NCBI RefSeq assembly: GCF_002245355.1
Contig: NZ_NOWF01000002.1
Coordinates: 414,485-478,484 of the forward strand
From: Paludifilum halophilum
GTDB taxonomy: Bacteria; Bacillota; Bacilli; Thermoactinomycetales; DSM-45169
DNA length: 64,000 nt
Reading direction: 5' to 3'
Of this stretch, positions 35,656-44,078 are shown in pieces. The position numbers and the translations under genes are program-made. The notes beneath the pieces were generated by a model. That model was not told where the DNA came from, searched no databases, and was given only the letters and a program-made list of their open reading frames with translations. The stretch's first letter is position 1, and every line of letters begins with the position of its first letter.

Positions 35656-36138
35656 CTAAAATCCTCCCATAAATTGCATGATAACCACCTTTATAATCGC
35701 GATGACAAAGGCGGAAAACACACCGAAAACAATTACGGAGCCCGCCAGTTTAAACATATTGCCCCCGACTCCGAGTACAAATCCTTCTGTTCGGTGTTCG
35801 ATCGCGGCAGAGGCGACGGAATTGGCAAAACCCGTTACCGGGACGAGTGTACCGGCGCCGGCCCATTGGGCGAAATGGTCGTAAATCCCCAACCCCGTAA
35901 ACAGCGCCGATAAAAAGATCAGCGTAGCGACCGTGGGATCCCCCGCCGTCTTTTCCGTAAAGTCGAAGTATGTCATATAAAACATGGATATCAGCTGACC
36001 CAGAAGGCAAATTGATCCTCCGATCAAAAAGGCCAAAATGCAGTTTCTAACGATCGGACGCTTTGGCTCCCGTTTGTTGGCGAAGTTCTGGTACTCCTGT
36101 TGAGTGGGAGTCAGCTTTTTTTTCTTTTTATCGGACAT
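35656..36138 (-). CDS. spoVAC: Stage V sporulation protein AC
   Basis: 160 residues with several membrane segments; the GGSICLLGQ and TLVPVTGFANSV blocks are typical. SpoVAC is a mechanosensitive channel protein of the DPA release system. The N-terminal 40 residues are hydrophilic and basic. Confidence 0.95.
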   Translation of the reverse strand: MSDKKKKKLTPTQQEYQNFANKREPKRPIVRNCILAFLIGGSICLLGQLISMFYMTYFDFTEKTAGDPTVATLIFLSALFTGLGIYDHFAQWAGAGTLVPVTGFANSVASAAIEHRTEGFVLGVGGNMFKLAGSVIVFGVFSAFVIAIIKVVIMQFMGGF

Positions 36139-36156
36139 GTTCAGGCACCTCCGGAT

Positions 36157-37014
36157 TTATTTCAAGAGCGGTCGTAGATCCACCGTGATCGACGCCAGCT
36201 CTTTGGCACAATGCTGGTACATGTTCTTAGCTTTGGGATCTTGCGTATCCAGAGAAAACGTTTCCATATCCGCCTTGGCTTTTTCCAGACTGGTCAACAA
36301 CAATTGTCGCGTCGTCGGTTGCGGTGTCTGAATGGCATCATCAAACAAATCCAGGTACAATTCGCCCATGGCGTCCACTTGAGCGACAAAGACATTCTCC
36401 GGCGAAACCCCGATCTTATCCAATTCCGTGTGCAGCCAACCCCGGTTTAACCCCAGGGTCGCCAAGGGTTCGTCCATAATGTTCCCATCTAAGATGACCG
36501 TCTGTGTCCCGGTTTGGGGTGTGGTTTCCACTCCCAAATGCTGAGGGGTGATCGGTTGTCGGTTCGCTTTCAACAAGGCGTTGACCTCACCGTCGGATTC
36601 CATCACAGCAAACTCTACATCCGCCACGTTAAATACTTGTTGATGCCTCAGCTTCTGCAACAAATCCTCGGGTGTGTAACGCATTTTTTTCAACTGCTCT
36701 TCCATGATTTTGCCGTGCTTGATAACGACTGCTTCCCGCCCGTGAACCAGGTTCCGCACCCATTGACTCTTCAAGGCGAGAAAGCTGATCCCGATCCCCG
36801 TCAACACCCATGCAAAAAGGACAATCAGCCCATTTATCACATTGGAGACGATATTCAGTGATACAGCGGCGGCAATCACCCCCAAGCCGACGGCAAAAGC
36901 GACATCAAAATAGGTCATCCGTGCGGCGATTTTCCGTCCGAGCAACCGCGTTACCAGAATGAGTAACACGATGAAACCGACGGAACGCAATATAAGCTGA
37001 AGCCACTCCGGCAC
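36157..37014 (-). CDS. DUF421 membrane protein fused to a C-terminal DUF1657-like domain
   Basis: 285 residues: N-terminal membrane segments (about 8-85), a DUF421 domain with VVIKHGKIMEEQLKK, and a C-terminal region (about 230-285; FSLDTQDPKAKNMYQHCA) that aligns with the free DUF1657 protein at 33296. GTG 37014 is preferred over GTG 37023 because AAAGGTGA overlaps the latter. This two-domain form is a hallmark of spoVA2mob operons. Confidence 0.85.
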   Translation of the reverse strand: MPEWLQLILRSVGFIVLLILVTRLLGRKIAARMTYFDVAFAVGLGVIAAAVSLNIVSNVINGLIVLFAWVLTGIGISFLALKSQWVRNLVHGREAVVIKHGKIMEEQLKKMRYTPEDLLQKLRHQQVFNVADVEFAVMESDGEVNALLKANRQPITPQHLGVETTPQTGTQTVILDGNIMDEPLATLGLNRGWLHTELDKIGVSPENVFVAQVDAMGELYLDLFDDAIQTPQPTTRQLLLTSLEKAKADMETFSLDTQDPKAKNMYQHCAKELASITVDLRPLLK

Positions 37015-37032
37015 AGGTCTCACCTTCTTTCT

Positions 37033-37239
37033 TTAAAAACCTTTGTATTGAGGTTCTTCCAACTCCAACGTTTGAAGCCGTTGTCTCAACAGCTCCAAAA
37101 CCTCCTCCAACCGCTGAGCATTGCGGCGAAACGTTTGACGGGCTCCTTCTTCCTGGGAGATTTGCCCGTACATCTCCATCGTCGCCTTGGCTCCTTCCAA
37201 ACTGGCCAAGGTTTGCTTGACATTGGAAGCAATCGTCAT
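37033..37239 (-). CDS. DUF1657 small protein, first gene of the SpoVA cluster
   Basis: 68 residues (SNVKQTLASLEGAKATMEMY). ATG 37239 with GGGAGGAG eight bases upstream. It is the first gene of the minus-strand spoVA2mob-like operon, spaced 18 bases from the DUF421 fusion. Confidence 0.85.
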   Translation of the reverse strand: MTIASNVKQTLASLEGAKATMEMYGQISQEEGARQTFRRNAQRLEEVLELLRQRLQTLELEEPQYKGF

Positions 37240-37639
37240 ACTGTCATCTCCTCCCGGCATGTAAATTTTGGCACCGATAGGCTCTTTTTATACATCCAAA
37301 ATGGGAACAATAAATCCGCACAACGGAAAACGTTGATGATCCAGTAAACAGCGGTTAAAAAGGAGTCGTATTTTGACACAGCGACATTTGCATCCTATTC
37401 AGAGGAGAATCCAAAGGGCGGCGTTTAAGGGGTAAGCTTCTCCCTTGTAACGCTTTCTTAAAAAAGCTTTGCCTCTCCCCGACCGAAAGATTCGGAGCGA
37501 ACAGACTTTACTTCCTCGTGTATGGCATGAGCGCGATCGGAAAGCCACCCGGGAGACTGGTGCCCCTTGGATGCAACCTACACTCCCTGCCCATCTATGG
37601 TTCATCAATACACCTGGCCGGATAAGGAGGAAATTCCAA
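37240..37639. promoter_or_regulatory. divergent region, DUF1657 operon and YhcN-like gene
   Basis: 400 bases with both promoters; probably forespore-specific, but no sigma-G or sigma-F box was convincingly found. No small gene is supported; an in-frame extension of the YhcN-like gene to 37469 lacks a ribosome site. Confidence 0.3.
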
Positions 37640-38065
37640 ATGAATCGTTTCTGGATTGCGGGATTGACGATTTTGGCTCTGCTTTTCGCCGGATGTACCC
37701 CGACGGCGCAGGAGAAATCGGGATCGCCTTCGGCCGCCGGTCAACCGGTCACCGTTCGACCGTATCAAGCACAGATCGCTAAAAAACTGGCTGAAAAGGA
37801 CCCCAGGGTGGAGGAGGCGACCGCCGTCAGTATCAACAGCGAATTGTCCGTCGGACTGAAAGTGAGCAACTTTGACCGGTTCTTTCTGAAAAGCACTCGG
37901 AAACGGGTTCACGGAAAATTGAAGCATCATTTTCCCGGAGAAGAGATTCACGTGACCACCGACAACAAGCTTTTTGGTGAACTGCAAAAAATCGCCGGAT
38001 TCCCTGCCGATAAGCAAGAAGTGTATCAAAAACTGCAAAAGATCAACGAAGACATGAAAGGATAA
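37640..38065 (+). CDS. YhcN/YlaJ-family sporulation lipoprotein
   Basis: 141 residues with a lipoprotein signal (LALLFAGC) and the YhcN/YlaJ fold: repeats of basic amphipathic beta-alpha units ending KLQKINEDMKG. Such lipoproteins reach the spore inner membrane and are common partners of spoVA2mob operons. AAGGAGG precedes the ATG by nine bases. Confidence 0.82.
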   Translation: MNRFWIAGLTILALLFAGCTPTAQEKSGSPSAAGQPVTVRPYQAQIAKKLAEKDPRVEEATAVSINSELSVGLKVSNFDRFFLKSTRKRVHGKLKHHFPGEEIHVTTDNKLFGELQKIAGFPADKQEVYQKLQKINEDMKG

Positions 38066-38541
38066 AGCAGGACCGGGCTGTTGATGATCCTAAATAGGGT
38101 GAGTGGGGAATATCCGCGGGAAAGTCATCTTTCCAACCGGTTGTGAATATACTGCAAAAGACGGTGGACTGGTCTTCGGCACGCACCGGTTCATGGTCGA
38201 GGTTTTCAGGGGATTATCCTTTAAAATCCCCTGGCTAATTTACCCCTTCAGGCAACTTTGTTCTGTCTATCTGGAAGGATGGTCACGGGGACGGTCAAGG
38301 CCGGTTTTCCCCTTCGCTCCGCATCGGCAGATGAAGCACTGTGAAAACCGGTCCCTCCCTCTTCGGAAAATACGATTGACTTTTTCAGCAGGGGCAGAGA
38401 GAAACCAGACGGTTTCTCTTTTTTTTAGTCTGCTTGCGGTGGAAAAGCCCACGGATAAAATTACAAAACTTTTCAATCTTCCCAGGCGAAGTTCTCTGAT
38501 GTAGTATAGGAGAGAAACAACTACTAAGGGGAGAGCGGAAC
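38066..38541. other. intergenic region with repeat fragment and hairpin
   Basis: Holds CCCCTTCAGGCAACTTTGTT (38247-38266), a fragment of the dispersed repeat family, and a GAGAAACC / GGTTTCTC hairpin with T-run (38398-38427) that looks like a terminator pointing rightwards just before the regulator promoter; TAGTAT near 38504 may be its -10. No gene is supported. Confidence 0.45.
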
Positions 38542-39876
38542 ATGGACCCTTTGGAAATCAATGAAATGGGAGAGCTGATTCGAAAAAAGCGCAAAGAGCG
38601 CAAACTTCGTTTGGAAGACCTTGCCGACGATCATATCTCGCCGGCTACGATCAGTAATATCGAACGGGGTGTCCCTCATGTCAACCCGGAAAAGATCCGC
38701 TATTTGATGAGCAAGCTGGAGATGGACGTAGACAGGCTTCCGGATTTGATGGTCAATGAACAAAAGCAATTGCAAAAATTGCGTTTCCAACTGAGCGCCA
38801 TCGAAACGATGCAGGAAATGGGCCACAGCCGGGAAGCTGTCCGGCGAATGGATGAATTGGACTTGGAGGACAACCATCCCTTCGCCCCGGTCACTTATTT
38901 TATCAAAGGGAAACATTACCTTTACTCGGGAAGATATCGCCGGGCGGAGCGCGCTTTTTTCAACGCCATCCGCTTGGCCAACCTGACCCCCTACGGAAAA
39001 AAATCCAATATCGAAGCGGCCGGTTTCAACGAACTGGGTCGAGTCGGCTTGGCCCGGAACGATCTGACCCAAGCGCTTCATTATGTAGAAAGCGGCCTGG
39101 ATTCCTTTGTCGAAGACGGCGAACAGACCGAAATCCGTTACACCCTGGCCCATTCCAAAGCCTCCTATCTGGAAAAACTGGGCCGCATCGGTGAAGCGAT
39201 GCGGGTCGTGGAGGAACTTTGGGAAGAAATCCCCCGGATCCGCCAGATGGACACCATCCTGGATCTGTACCGGATGCGGACGGATCTCCTTCGCCGAACC
39301 GGGATGGTGGACGAAGCGATCAAGTGCGGCAAGGAGGGACTGGAGATCGCCCGCTTTAATCACCTCCCCCAGCGGACATTCGATCTGTGGACTTCCCTGG
39401 GCGGTGTCTACCTTTTGAAAAAGGATTGGGAAGAAGCGGAGCTCTCTTTTAATATCGCTCTTAAACTGAAAGGTAAAATCGGTGACGAAAGCGCCTTCGT
39501 CCACACCTATACCCGGCTCGGCACCCTGTATATGAATCAGGAAAAATGGGAGCAAGGAGAAAAAATGCTGGCTGAAGCCGTTCGACTGGGAAAACGGCTG
39601 GGCAACCACCAGTTGCTGTTGGAAGCCCTGCTGGCATCCGGGAAATTGTACAAACAAAAAGAGGAAAATTCTAATGCCATCTCTTACTTCCAACAAGCTT
39701 TGGATATGGCGTCCAAGTACGGCTTGAAGAAAAAGCAGTACACGGCCTTGTTTCAATTGGCCCAATGCTGGGAAGGACGCGACTCCCAGGAATTTGAGCA
39801 TTGCATGAAACAACTCTTCGTCGTTCAGAAAGAACTGAAAGACGGTGAACTGGACGACCTGGAGGCCATCGTATAA
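38542..39876 (+). CDS. RRNPP-type HTH-TPR transcriptional regulator 1 (orphan)
   Basis: 444 residues. N-terminal HTH (about 8-62; LRLEDLADDHISPATISNIE) followed by about nine TPR-like repeats, the architecture of PlcR/NprR-type regulators that bind secreted peptide signals. It is about half identical by eye to the protein at 54604, including the PHVN motif after the HTH. No propeptide gene follows; a terminator is reached within 13 bases of the stop. Confidence 0.85.
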   Translation: MDPLEINEMGELIRKKRKERKLRLEDLADDHISPATISNIERGVPHVNPEKIRYLMSKLEMDVDRLPDLMVNEQKQLQKLRFQLSAIETMQEMGHSREAVRRMDELDLEDNHPFAPVTYFIKGKHYLYSGRYRRAERAFFNAIRLANLTPYGKKSNIEAAGFNELGRVGLARNDLTQALHYVESGLDSFVEDGEQTEIRYTLAHSKASYLEKLGRIGEAMRVVEELWEEIPRIRQMDTILDLYRMRTDLLRRTGMVDEAIKCGKEGLEIARFNHLPQRTFDLWTSLGGVYLLKKDWEEAELSFNIALKLKGKIGDESAFVHTYTRLGTLYMNQEKWEQGEKMLAEAVRLGKRLGNHQLLLEALLASGKLYKQKEENSNAISYFQQALDMASKYGLKKKQYTALFQLAQCWEGRDSQEFEHCMKQLFVVQKELKDGELDDLEAIV

Positions 39877-39888
39877 CGGCACACGAAA

Positions 39889-39915
39889 ACCCCGGCAAAA
39901 ACCGGGGTTTTTTCG
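39889..39915 (+). terminator. intrinsic terminator
   Basis: ACCCCGG / CCGGGGT stem with T-run, immediately after regulator 1. Confidence 0.85.
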
Positions 39916-39982
39916 CCTAGGTGGTCCGGAAAACCTCAATTGTCGTCACGCAACGATTCATCTGATGAGTCCATCTTAAAAA

Positions 39983-40336
39983 TCAATCCGTCTCCGAGTC
40001 CCGTTCCTTGTCATGCGATGTTCGCAGTTCCGCCACCCTGCGAGGGAGCATTTTTTCATAGGCCATCAGGCTGCCGTCTACAGAGGCCAGAAACAGCTCC
40101 TTCTCCGAGGGGGCGATTCGGGAAAGAGTCTCCGACTCTTCCACTACTTCTTTCAACGTTTTTGCAAACTCTTCCAGTAGGCACTGAGCCCGTTTGAGTT
40201 CTCCCTGACATGACCGGTCCAGCGCTGTATCCAGCAGAAGGCGGGAAAGATCCGCTCCCTCCCGTTCCGCCAACTGGTGCAGTAAACGGTGAGTTTGTGA
40301 ATCCAGAACGATTTCTACAGTTTCTTCCGCCACCAT
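39983..40336 (-). CDS. Small protein with ribbon-helix-helix-like N-terminus, unknown function
   Basis: 117 residues. Residues 4-45 (VEIVLDSQTHRLLHQLAERE) have the strand-helix-helix spacing of CopG/Arc repressors; the rest is a helical, acidic region of no known family. AGGAGG precedes ATG 40336. Confidence 0.5.
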   Translation of the reverse strand: MVAEETVEIVLDSQTHRLLHQLAEREGADLSRLLLDTALDRSCQGELKRAQCLLEEFAKTLKEVVEESETLSRIAPSEKELFLASVDGSLMAYEKMLPRRVAELRTSHDKERDSETD

Positions 40337-40421
40337 CGTTCCTCCTCTACTCGGTTCATGGCATTCTCGTCCAATCCGAGTATAGCACACCCCATTCGAT
40401 AGCAGTGACGCATCCGACAGC

Positions 40422-40450
40422 AAAAAACCGGAGGTACCCGACCCCCGGTA
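40422..40450 (-). terminator. intrinsic terminator after sat
   Basis: Minus strand ACCGGGGG / CCTCCGGT stem with U-run. Confidence 0.75.
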
Positions 40451-40461
40451 TGTAGCATCAT

Positions 40462-41619
40462 CTACTTCTTGTCTTTCAACCCGTCGATCAGGACCTGAAC
40501 CACTTCCGGCCTGGAGAACTCCCGGGGAGGCATCTCTCCATGCTTGAGCATCCAGCGGACTTTCGTCCCCGAAAGAACCACATGATCATCCGACGGGTGG
40601 GGACAGGTTTTATAAGAAGCCATTCCCTCACAACGGCGGCAGTAAAAACTATGTTCGAAAAAGAGGGGAGTAAGACCCAGCTCTTCCCTTGTAAAAGAGC
40701 GGAAGATTTCCTGGGAATCGTAAGTCCCGTAATAGTCTCCGACCCCGGCGTGGTCTCTGCCGACGATAAAATGAGTACAGCCGTAGTTTTTACGGGCCAA
40801 AGCATGAACAACCGCTTCCCTCGGTCCGGCGTAACGCATCGATGCCGGGAAAACACCGAGAAAAACCCGCTGTTTTGGATAATAGGCTTTTAAAATCGCT
40901 TCGTAGCTCTTCAGACGGACATCGGCGGGGATATCATCCGTCTTCGTGTCTCCAACCAAGGGGTTGAGGAAAAGGCCATCCACCGTTTCCAGAGCGGATT
41001 TCTGGATATATTCATGAGCCCGGTGAACGGGATTCCGGGTCTGAAAACCCACCACTCGTTTCCATCCCTTCTCCGCAAACCGTCTCCGGGTCTCTGCAGG
41101 TTCGTACAGATAAGGCGTAAATATCCCGTGGTCGGGCCGGTTGATCAGCAAGATCCGCCCTCCCGCCCGAAGGGAGGAGTTCTGATAGAGGAGAGCCACT
41201 CCCGGATGTTTCTCTTCCTCGGTCCGATACACTTCCCGGGCTTCTCTGCGCAAATCGGCGCGAAACAAACTTTCTACCTTCATCACAGCATACAACACGC
41301 CGTCCGTTCCCTTCAGTGCGATCCATTCTCCTTCCCGAACACCGCTTTCTTCGGGAACGAAAAGGGAAATAGGAAGGCTCCAAACGCTCCCGTCGGCCAA
41401 GCGCATCTCATCCCGCACGCGGAGATAATCCTCTTCCGACATAAAGCCGGTCAGGGGTGAAAAAACTCCTGTCGCCAGGCATTCCAAGTCGGACAAAACC
41501 CTCCGCCCTACTGTGATGGAACGGAGCTCACCCGCCCGTGCCAGCCACTCGGCCCTTTCCTCAGGGGTCGCTCTTCGGTCGACCAACCCCTCATGGTGAG
41601 ATCCAACTTCCGTTCTCAT
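40462..41619 (-). CDS. sat: ATP sulfurylase (sulfate adenylyltransferase)
   Basis: 385 residues of the Sat family: [22 protein letters not shown] and [10 protein letters not shown] are the nucleotide-binding motifs. Converts sulfate and ATP to [16 protein letters not shown] segment near the end is the expected zinc-site-like Cys motif of bacterial Sat. Its ATG overlaps the cysH stop (ATGA). Confidence 0.96.
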   Translation of the reverse strand: MRTEVGSHHEGLVDRRATPEERAEWLARAGELRSITVGRRVLSDLECLATGVFSPLTGFMSEEDYLRVRDEMRLADGSVWSLPISLFVPEESGVREGEWIALKGTDGVLYAVMKVESLFRADLRREAREVYRTEEEKHPGVALLYQNSSLRAGGRILLINRPDHGIFTPYLYEPAETRRRFAEKGWKRVVGFQTRNPVHRAHEYIQKSALETVDGLFLNPLVGDTKTDDIPADVRLKSYEAILKAYYPKQRVFLGVFPASMRYAGPREAVVHALARKNYGCTHFIVGRDHAGVGDYYGTYDSQEIFRSFTREELGLTPLFFEHSFYCRRCEGMASYKTCPHPSDDHVVLSGTKVRWMLKHGEMPPREFSRPEVVQVLIDGLKDKK

Positions 41620-42428
41620 TGGATTCCCTCCTGATCGCTGTTCTTCCTTTCGCCAGGATGACGGACGGTTGAACGCTTCCTCCCCTGCGAAGATCGGTTA
41701 TGGAGCCCGCACTCCGTTTTAGCCGTTCCCGCCCACCGGCCGGAGCGAGGATCTTCGCCGGGCATCACCTTCCGGGTGCAAGGCATACAGCCGATACTGG
41801 GATACATTCGATCGTGCATGGGATTATAAGGAATCCCATGAGCGTGAATCAAATCCCATACCTGTGACTCTTTCCAGAAAGCCAGTGGGTTGAGTTTCAC
41901 CATTTTCAGGTTATCATCCCACTCGACAACCTCCGTGTTCACCCGGGTGGGGGATTGTTCCCGTCTGATACCGGTACACCATGCGGAATATCCCGACAAA
42001 AACCGCTTGAGGGGTTCCACTTTTCGCAACATACAGCAGGTGTTGGGATCCCTTTCCCACAGTTTCTCTCCCCACCGGTTCGCTTGTTCCTCGATGGAAT
42101 AACGGGGCGAAACCCGAATAAAGGAGATTCCGTATTTTTCTGCGAGCCGGTCCCGGGTCTGATAGGTTTCAGGAAAAAGGAGATCCGTATCCAAATAGAA
42201 AATATCCGTTTCTGGCCGAATGTCCATCAGCAAGTGAACGAGAGCCACATCTTCATACCCGAAGCTGCAGGCCAAGGCCAGAGAACTCCCGAACTGTTCC
42301 GTTCCCCATCGAAGAATCTCTGACGGCGAAGCATCCTTTAATTCTTTCGCCACTTTGGCCAGCTCTTCCCGGGATCTGTACGCAACCGTCTCCGGTTCCT
42401 TTTTTTCGCATTCAGTACGATTCCGCAT
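41616..42428 (-). CDS. cysH: Phosphoadenylyl/adenylyl-sulfate reductase
   Basis: 270 residues. Cys pairs in [16 protein letters not shown] and [13 protein letters not shown] are the 4Fe-4S ligands of APS-type reductases, and no cysC kinase gene is present, so APS is the likely substrate. Reduces APS to sulfite for assimilation. ATG 42428 follows a GGGAGGGG site. About 30 C-terminal residues after GLH are unusually basic and hydrophilic. Confidence 0.93.
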   Translation of the reverse strand: MRNRTECEKKEPETVAYRSREELAKVAKELKDASPSEILRWGTEQFGSSLALACSFGYEDVALVHLLMDIRPETDIFYLDTDLLFPETYQTRDRLAEKYGISFIRVSPRYSIEEQANRWGEKLWERDPNTCCMLRKVEPLKRFLSGYSAWCTGIRREQSPTRVNTEVVEWDDNLKMVKLNPLAFWKESQVWDLIHAHGIPYNPMHDRMYPSIGCMPCTRKVMPGEDPRSGRWAGTAKTECGLHNRSSQGRKRSTVRHPGERKNSDQEGIQ

Positions 42429-42611
42429 CGAATCCCCCCTCCCTTTCTTTCCATATTCGAAAAGCTGCGCATCGGTCACTACAAACCGGAAAAATTTTTT
42501 TGTGGATCGACTGAAAAGGCGGGAAGCCAATGAATGTTGGGATTTTCCTCCGCCGTTTTGTTACAATAACAGCGAATCGGATATAAAACCTATCGAAAAA
42601 GGAGCATGGAT

Positions 42612-43052
42612 ATGGAACTGGTCGTTTATCTGGCGGGGCAGATTCATGATGATTGGCGCGAACAACTGCGCAAAAAGGCGGAGGAAAGAAATCTTCCCAT
42701 TACCTTTAAAGGACCCCAGGAAAACCACGAGCGCTCCGACGACATCGGGGAACGGATTAAGGGCCGGCAGCCAAACCAGGAATTCCGGGATCAGGCCGCC
42801 TCTGAGATGAACAATCTGCGCACCCGGGTCTGGATGGAGAAGGCAGACGTGGTTATCGCCCTTTTCGGAGAGAAATACCGGCAGTGGAACACAGCGATGG
42901 ACGCCGCGGTCGCCGTTCAATCCGGCAAACCCTTGATCCTGGTCCGTCCGGAAGGGTTAATCCACCCGCTGAAAGAATTGGCTCAGCGGGCCCAGGTTGT
43001 TGTCGAAACCCCGGAGCAGGCTCTGGACGCCCTGGCATACGTACTGGAGTAG
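42612..43052 (+). CDS. ytoQ: YtoQ-family protein
   Basis: 146 residues beginning MELVVYLAGQIHDDWRE, the conserved start of the YtoQ family, with a nucleoside 2-deoxyribosyltransferase-like fold. Function unknown. ATG 42612 has the better spacing from AAGGAG than ATG 42606. Confidence 0.88.
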   Translation: MELVVYLAGQIHDDWREQLRKKAEERNLPITFKGPQENHERSDDIGERIKGRQPNQEFRDQAASEMNNLRTRVWMEKADVVIALFGEKYRQWNTAMDAAVAVQSGKPLILVRPEGLIHPLKELAQRAQVVVETPEQALDALAYVLE

Positions 43053-43067
43053 AAAAAGGAAAGCGAA

Positions 43068-43107
43068 AAAGACGGTCGTACTCCGCAGGGAACGGCCGTC
43101 TTTTTTA
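43068..43107 (+). terminator. intrinsic terminator
   Basis: AAAGACGG / CCGTCTTT stem with T-run after ytoQ. Confidence 0.8.
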
Positions 43108-43231
43108 GGGCGTGTTTTCTGCGGCGGAATAGAAAATAACCGGCCCCCGATCCCGGAAACCGGTTATCTTACTGAAGAATGTCGGAATCATCCTTCTTCC
43201 CTTCCACACCGGGCGGATCAACCCCTTTCCA

Positions 43232-43546
43232 TCAACCCTCTCGGACCAAAGAAGCGGGCTGATCTTCAAAAACATAGAAATCCACATTGATGTTCATAAA
43301 GATATGGTCTTTTCCGGTTCGCCGATCCCGAATCAGGACAAAGTCCCGACCCACTTCCCGCAACACACCGGTGATCACTTTAGCATTCCACTGTTCGTTG
43401 TTTTCAAAGGTTAAGTAAATGGTGATCAACTTTCCGATGTTTCGCTGAAGCAAATCCTCCGTGAAAACCCGCATCCTGCGCTGCTGAGACACCTGTGAAT
43501 CCAAACCCCAGGACGCCGTGGTGAAATAAGGCTGGTTCCAATACAC
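43232..43546 (-). CDS. gerQ: Spore coat protein GerQ
   Basis: 104 residues with YLTFENNEQWNAKVITG and GRDFVLIRDRRTGK, the GerQ core. It localises CwlJ in the coat and is crosslinked by transglutaminase. GTG start with GGAGGG upstream, next to cwlJ as in B. subtilis. Confidence 0.93.
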   Translation of the reverse strand: MYWNQPYFTTASWGLDSQVSQQRRMRVFTEDLLQRNIGKLITIYLTFENNEQWNAKVITGVLREVGRDFVLIRDRRTGKDHIFMNINVDFYVFEDQPASLVREG

Positions 43547-43558
43547 GCCTTTCCCTCC

Positions 43559-43981
43559 TCAATAAACATTGGGACATTCGCCAGCGGGTGCAAGAAAGAA
43601 GCAGTGGCTTTTATACCGTCCGCTGAGGGCCTGCCCGAACCACTCCGGGGGGCAGTTTCCGTCAGGGGCGAAAAACCAAAGAGCGAACCGGGCCGGATCA
43701 AATCGGGCGCCGTTAATCACCTGTCGGGCCAGACGGATTTCCCGTTCCCGCGCTCTCTGATAAAAGTACGATCTCTGCACCGCCTCAAACCCGCCCGGAG
43801 CCTGGAAGATCATTTCCTTCAACGTCCGTATATCCTCAAAATCCAAACATCGGGCGATGACCCGGTTTACCCCCACGTTCCCCACCAACAGCATCCCCAT
43901 CTCGCCGTCTTCTTCCGCCTCCGCCCGCATCAGCCTCGCCAACAATTTGGTCTGTTTGCTGTTTGTCCTCACAACCGCCAT
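43559..43981 (-). CDS. cwlJ: Spore cortex-lytic hydrolase CwlJ
   Basis: 140 residues; a SleB/CwlJ-type hydrolase 2 domain with ARLMRAEAEED at the start (catalytic Glu) and RYKSHCFF near the end. It degrades cortex peptidoglycan when calcium-dipicolinate is released. No signal peptide, as usual. Paired with gerQ. Confidence 0.93.
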   Translation of the reverse strand: MAVVRTNSKQTKLLARLMRAEAEEDGEMGMLLVGNVGVNRVIARCLDFEDIRTLKEMIFQAPGGFEAVQRSYFYQRAREREIRLARQVINGARFDPARFALWFFAPDGNCPPEWFGQALSGRYKSHCFFLAPAGECPNVY

Positions 43982-44020
43982 CAGATCACCTCACAGGGTA
44001 AACGTATTCGCCGCATGACA

Positions 44021-44049
44021 AAAAAAGAACCGGTCAAAGCCGGTTCATA
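44021..44049 (-). terminator. intrinsic terminator
   Basis: Minus strand GAACCGGC / GACCGGTTC stem followed by a U-run, serving the amidohydrolase gene. Confidence 0.75.
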
Positions 44050-44078
44050 CTGATAAGGATGATCCAAAAGCAACGGGG

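Noticed and set aside
38524..39939. 471-codon open frame antisense to regulator 1
   Set aside because: It mirrors the HTH-TPR gene; no ribosome site and no family features. The sense gene has both.
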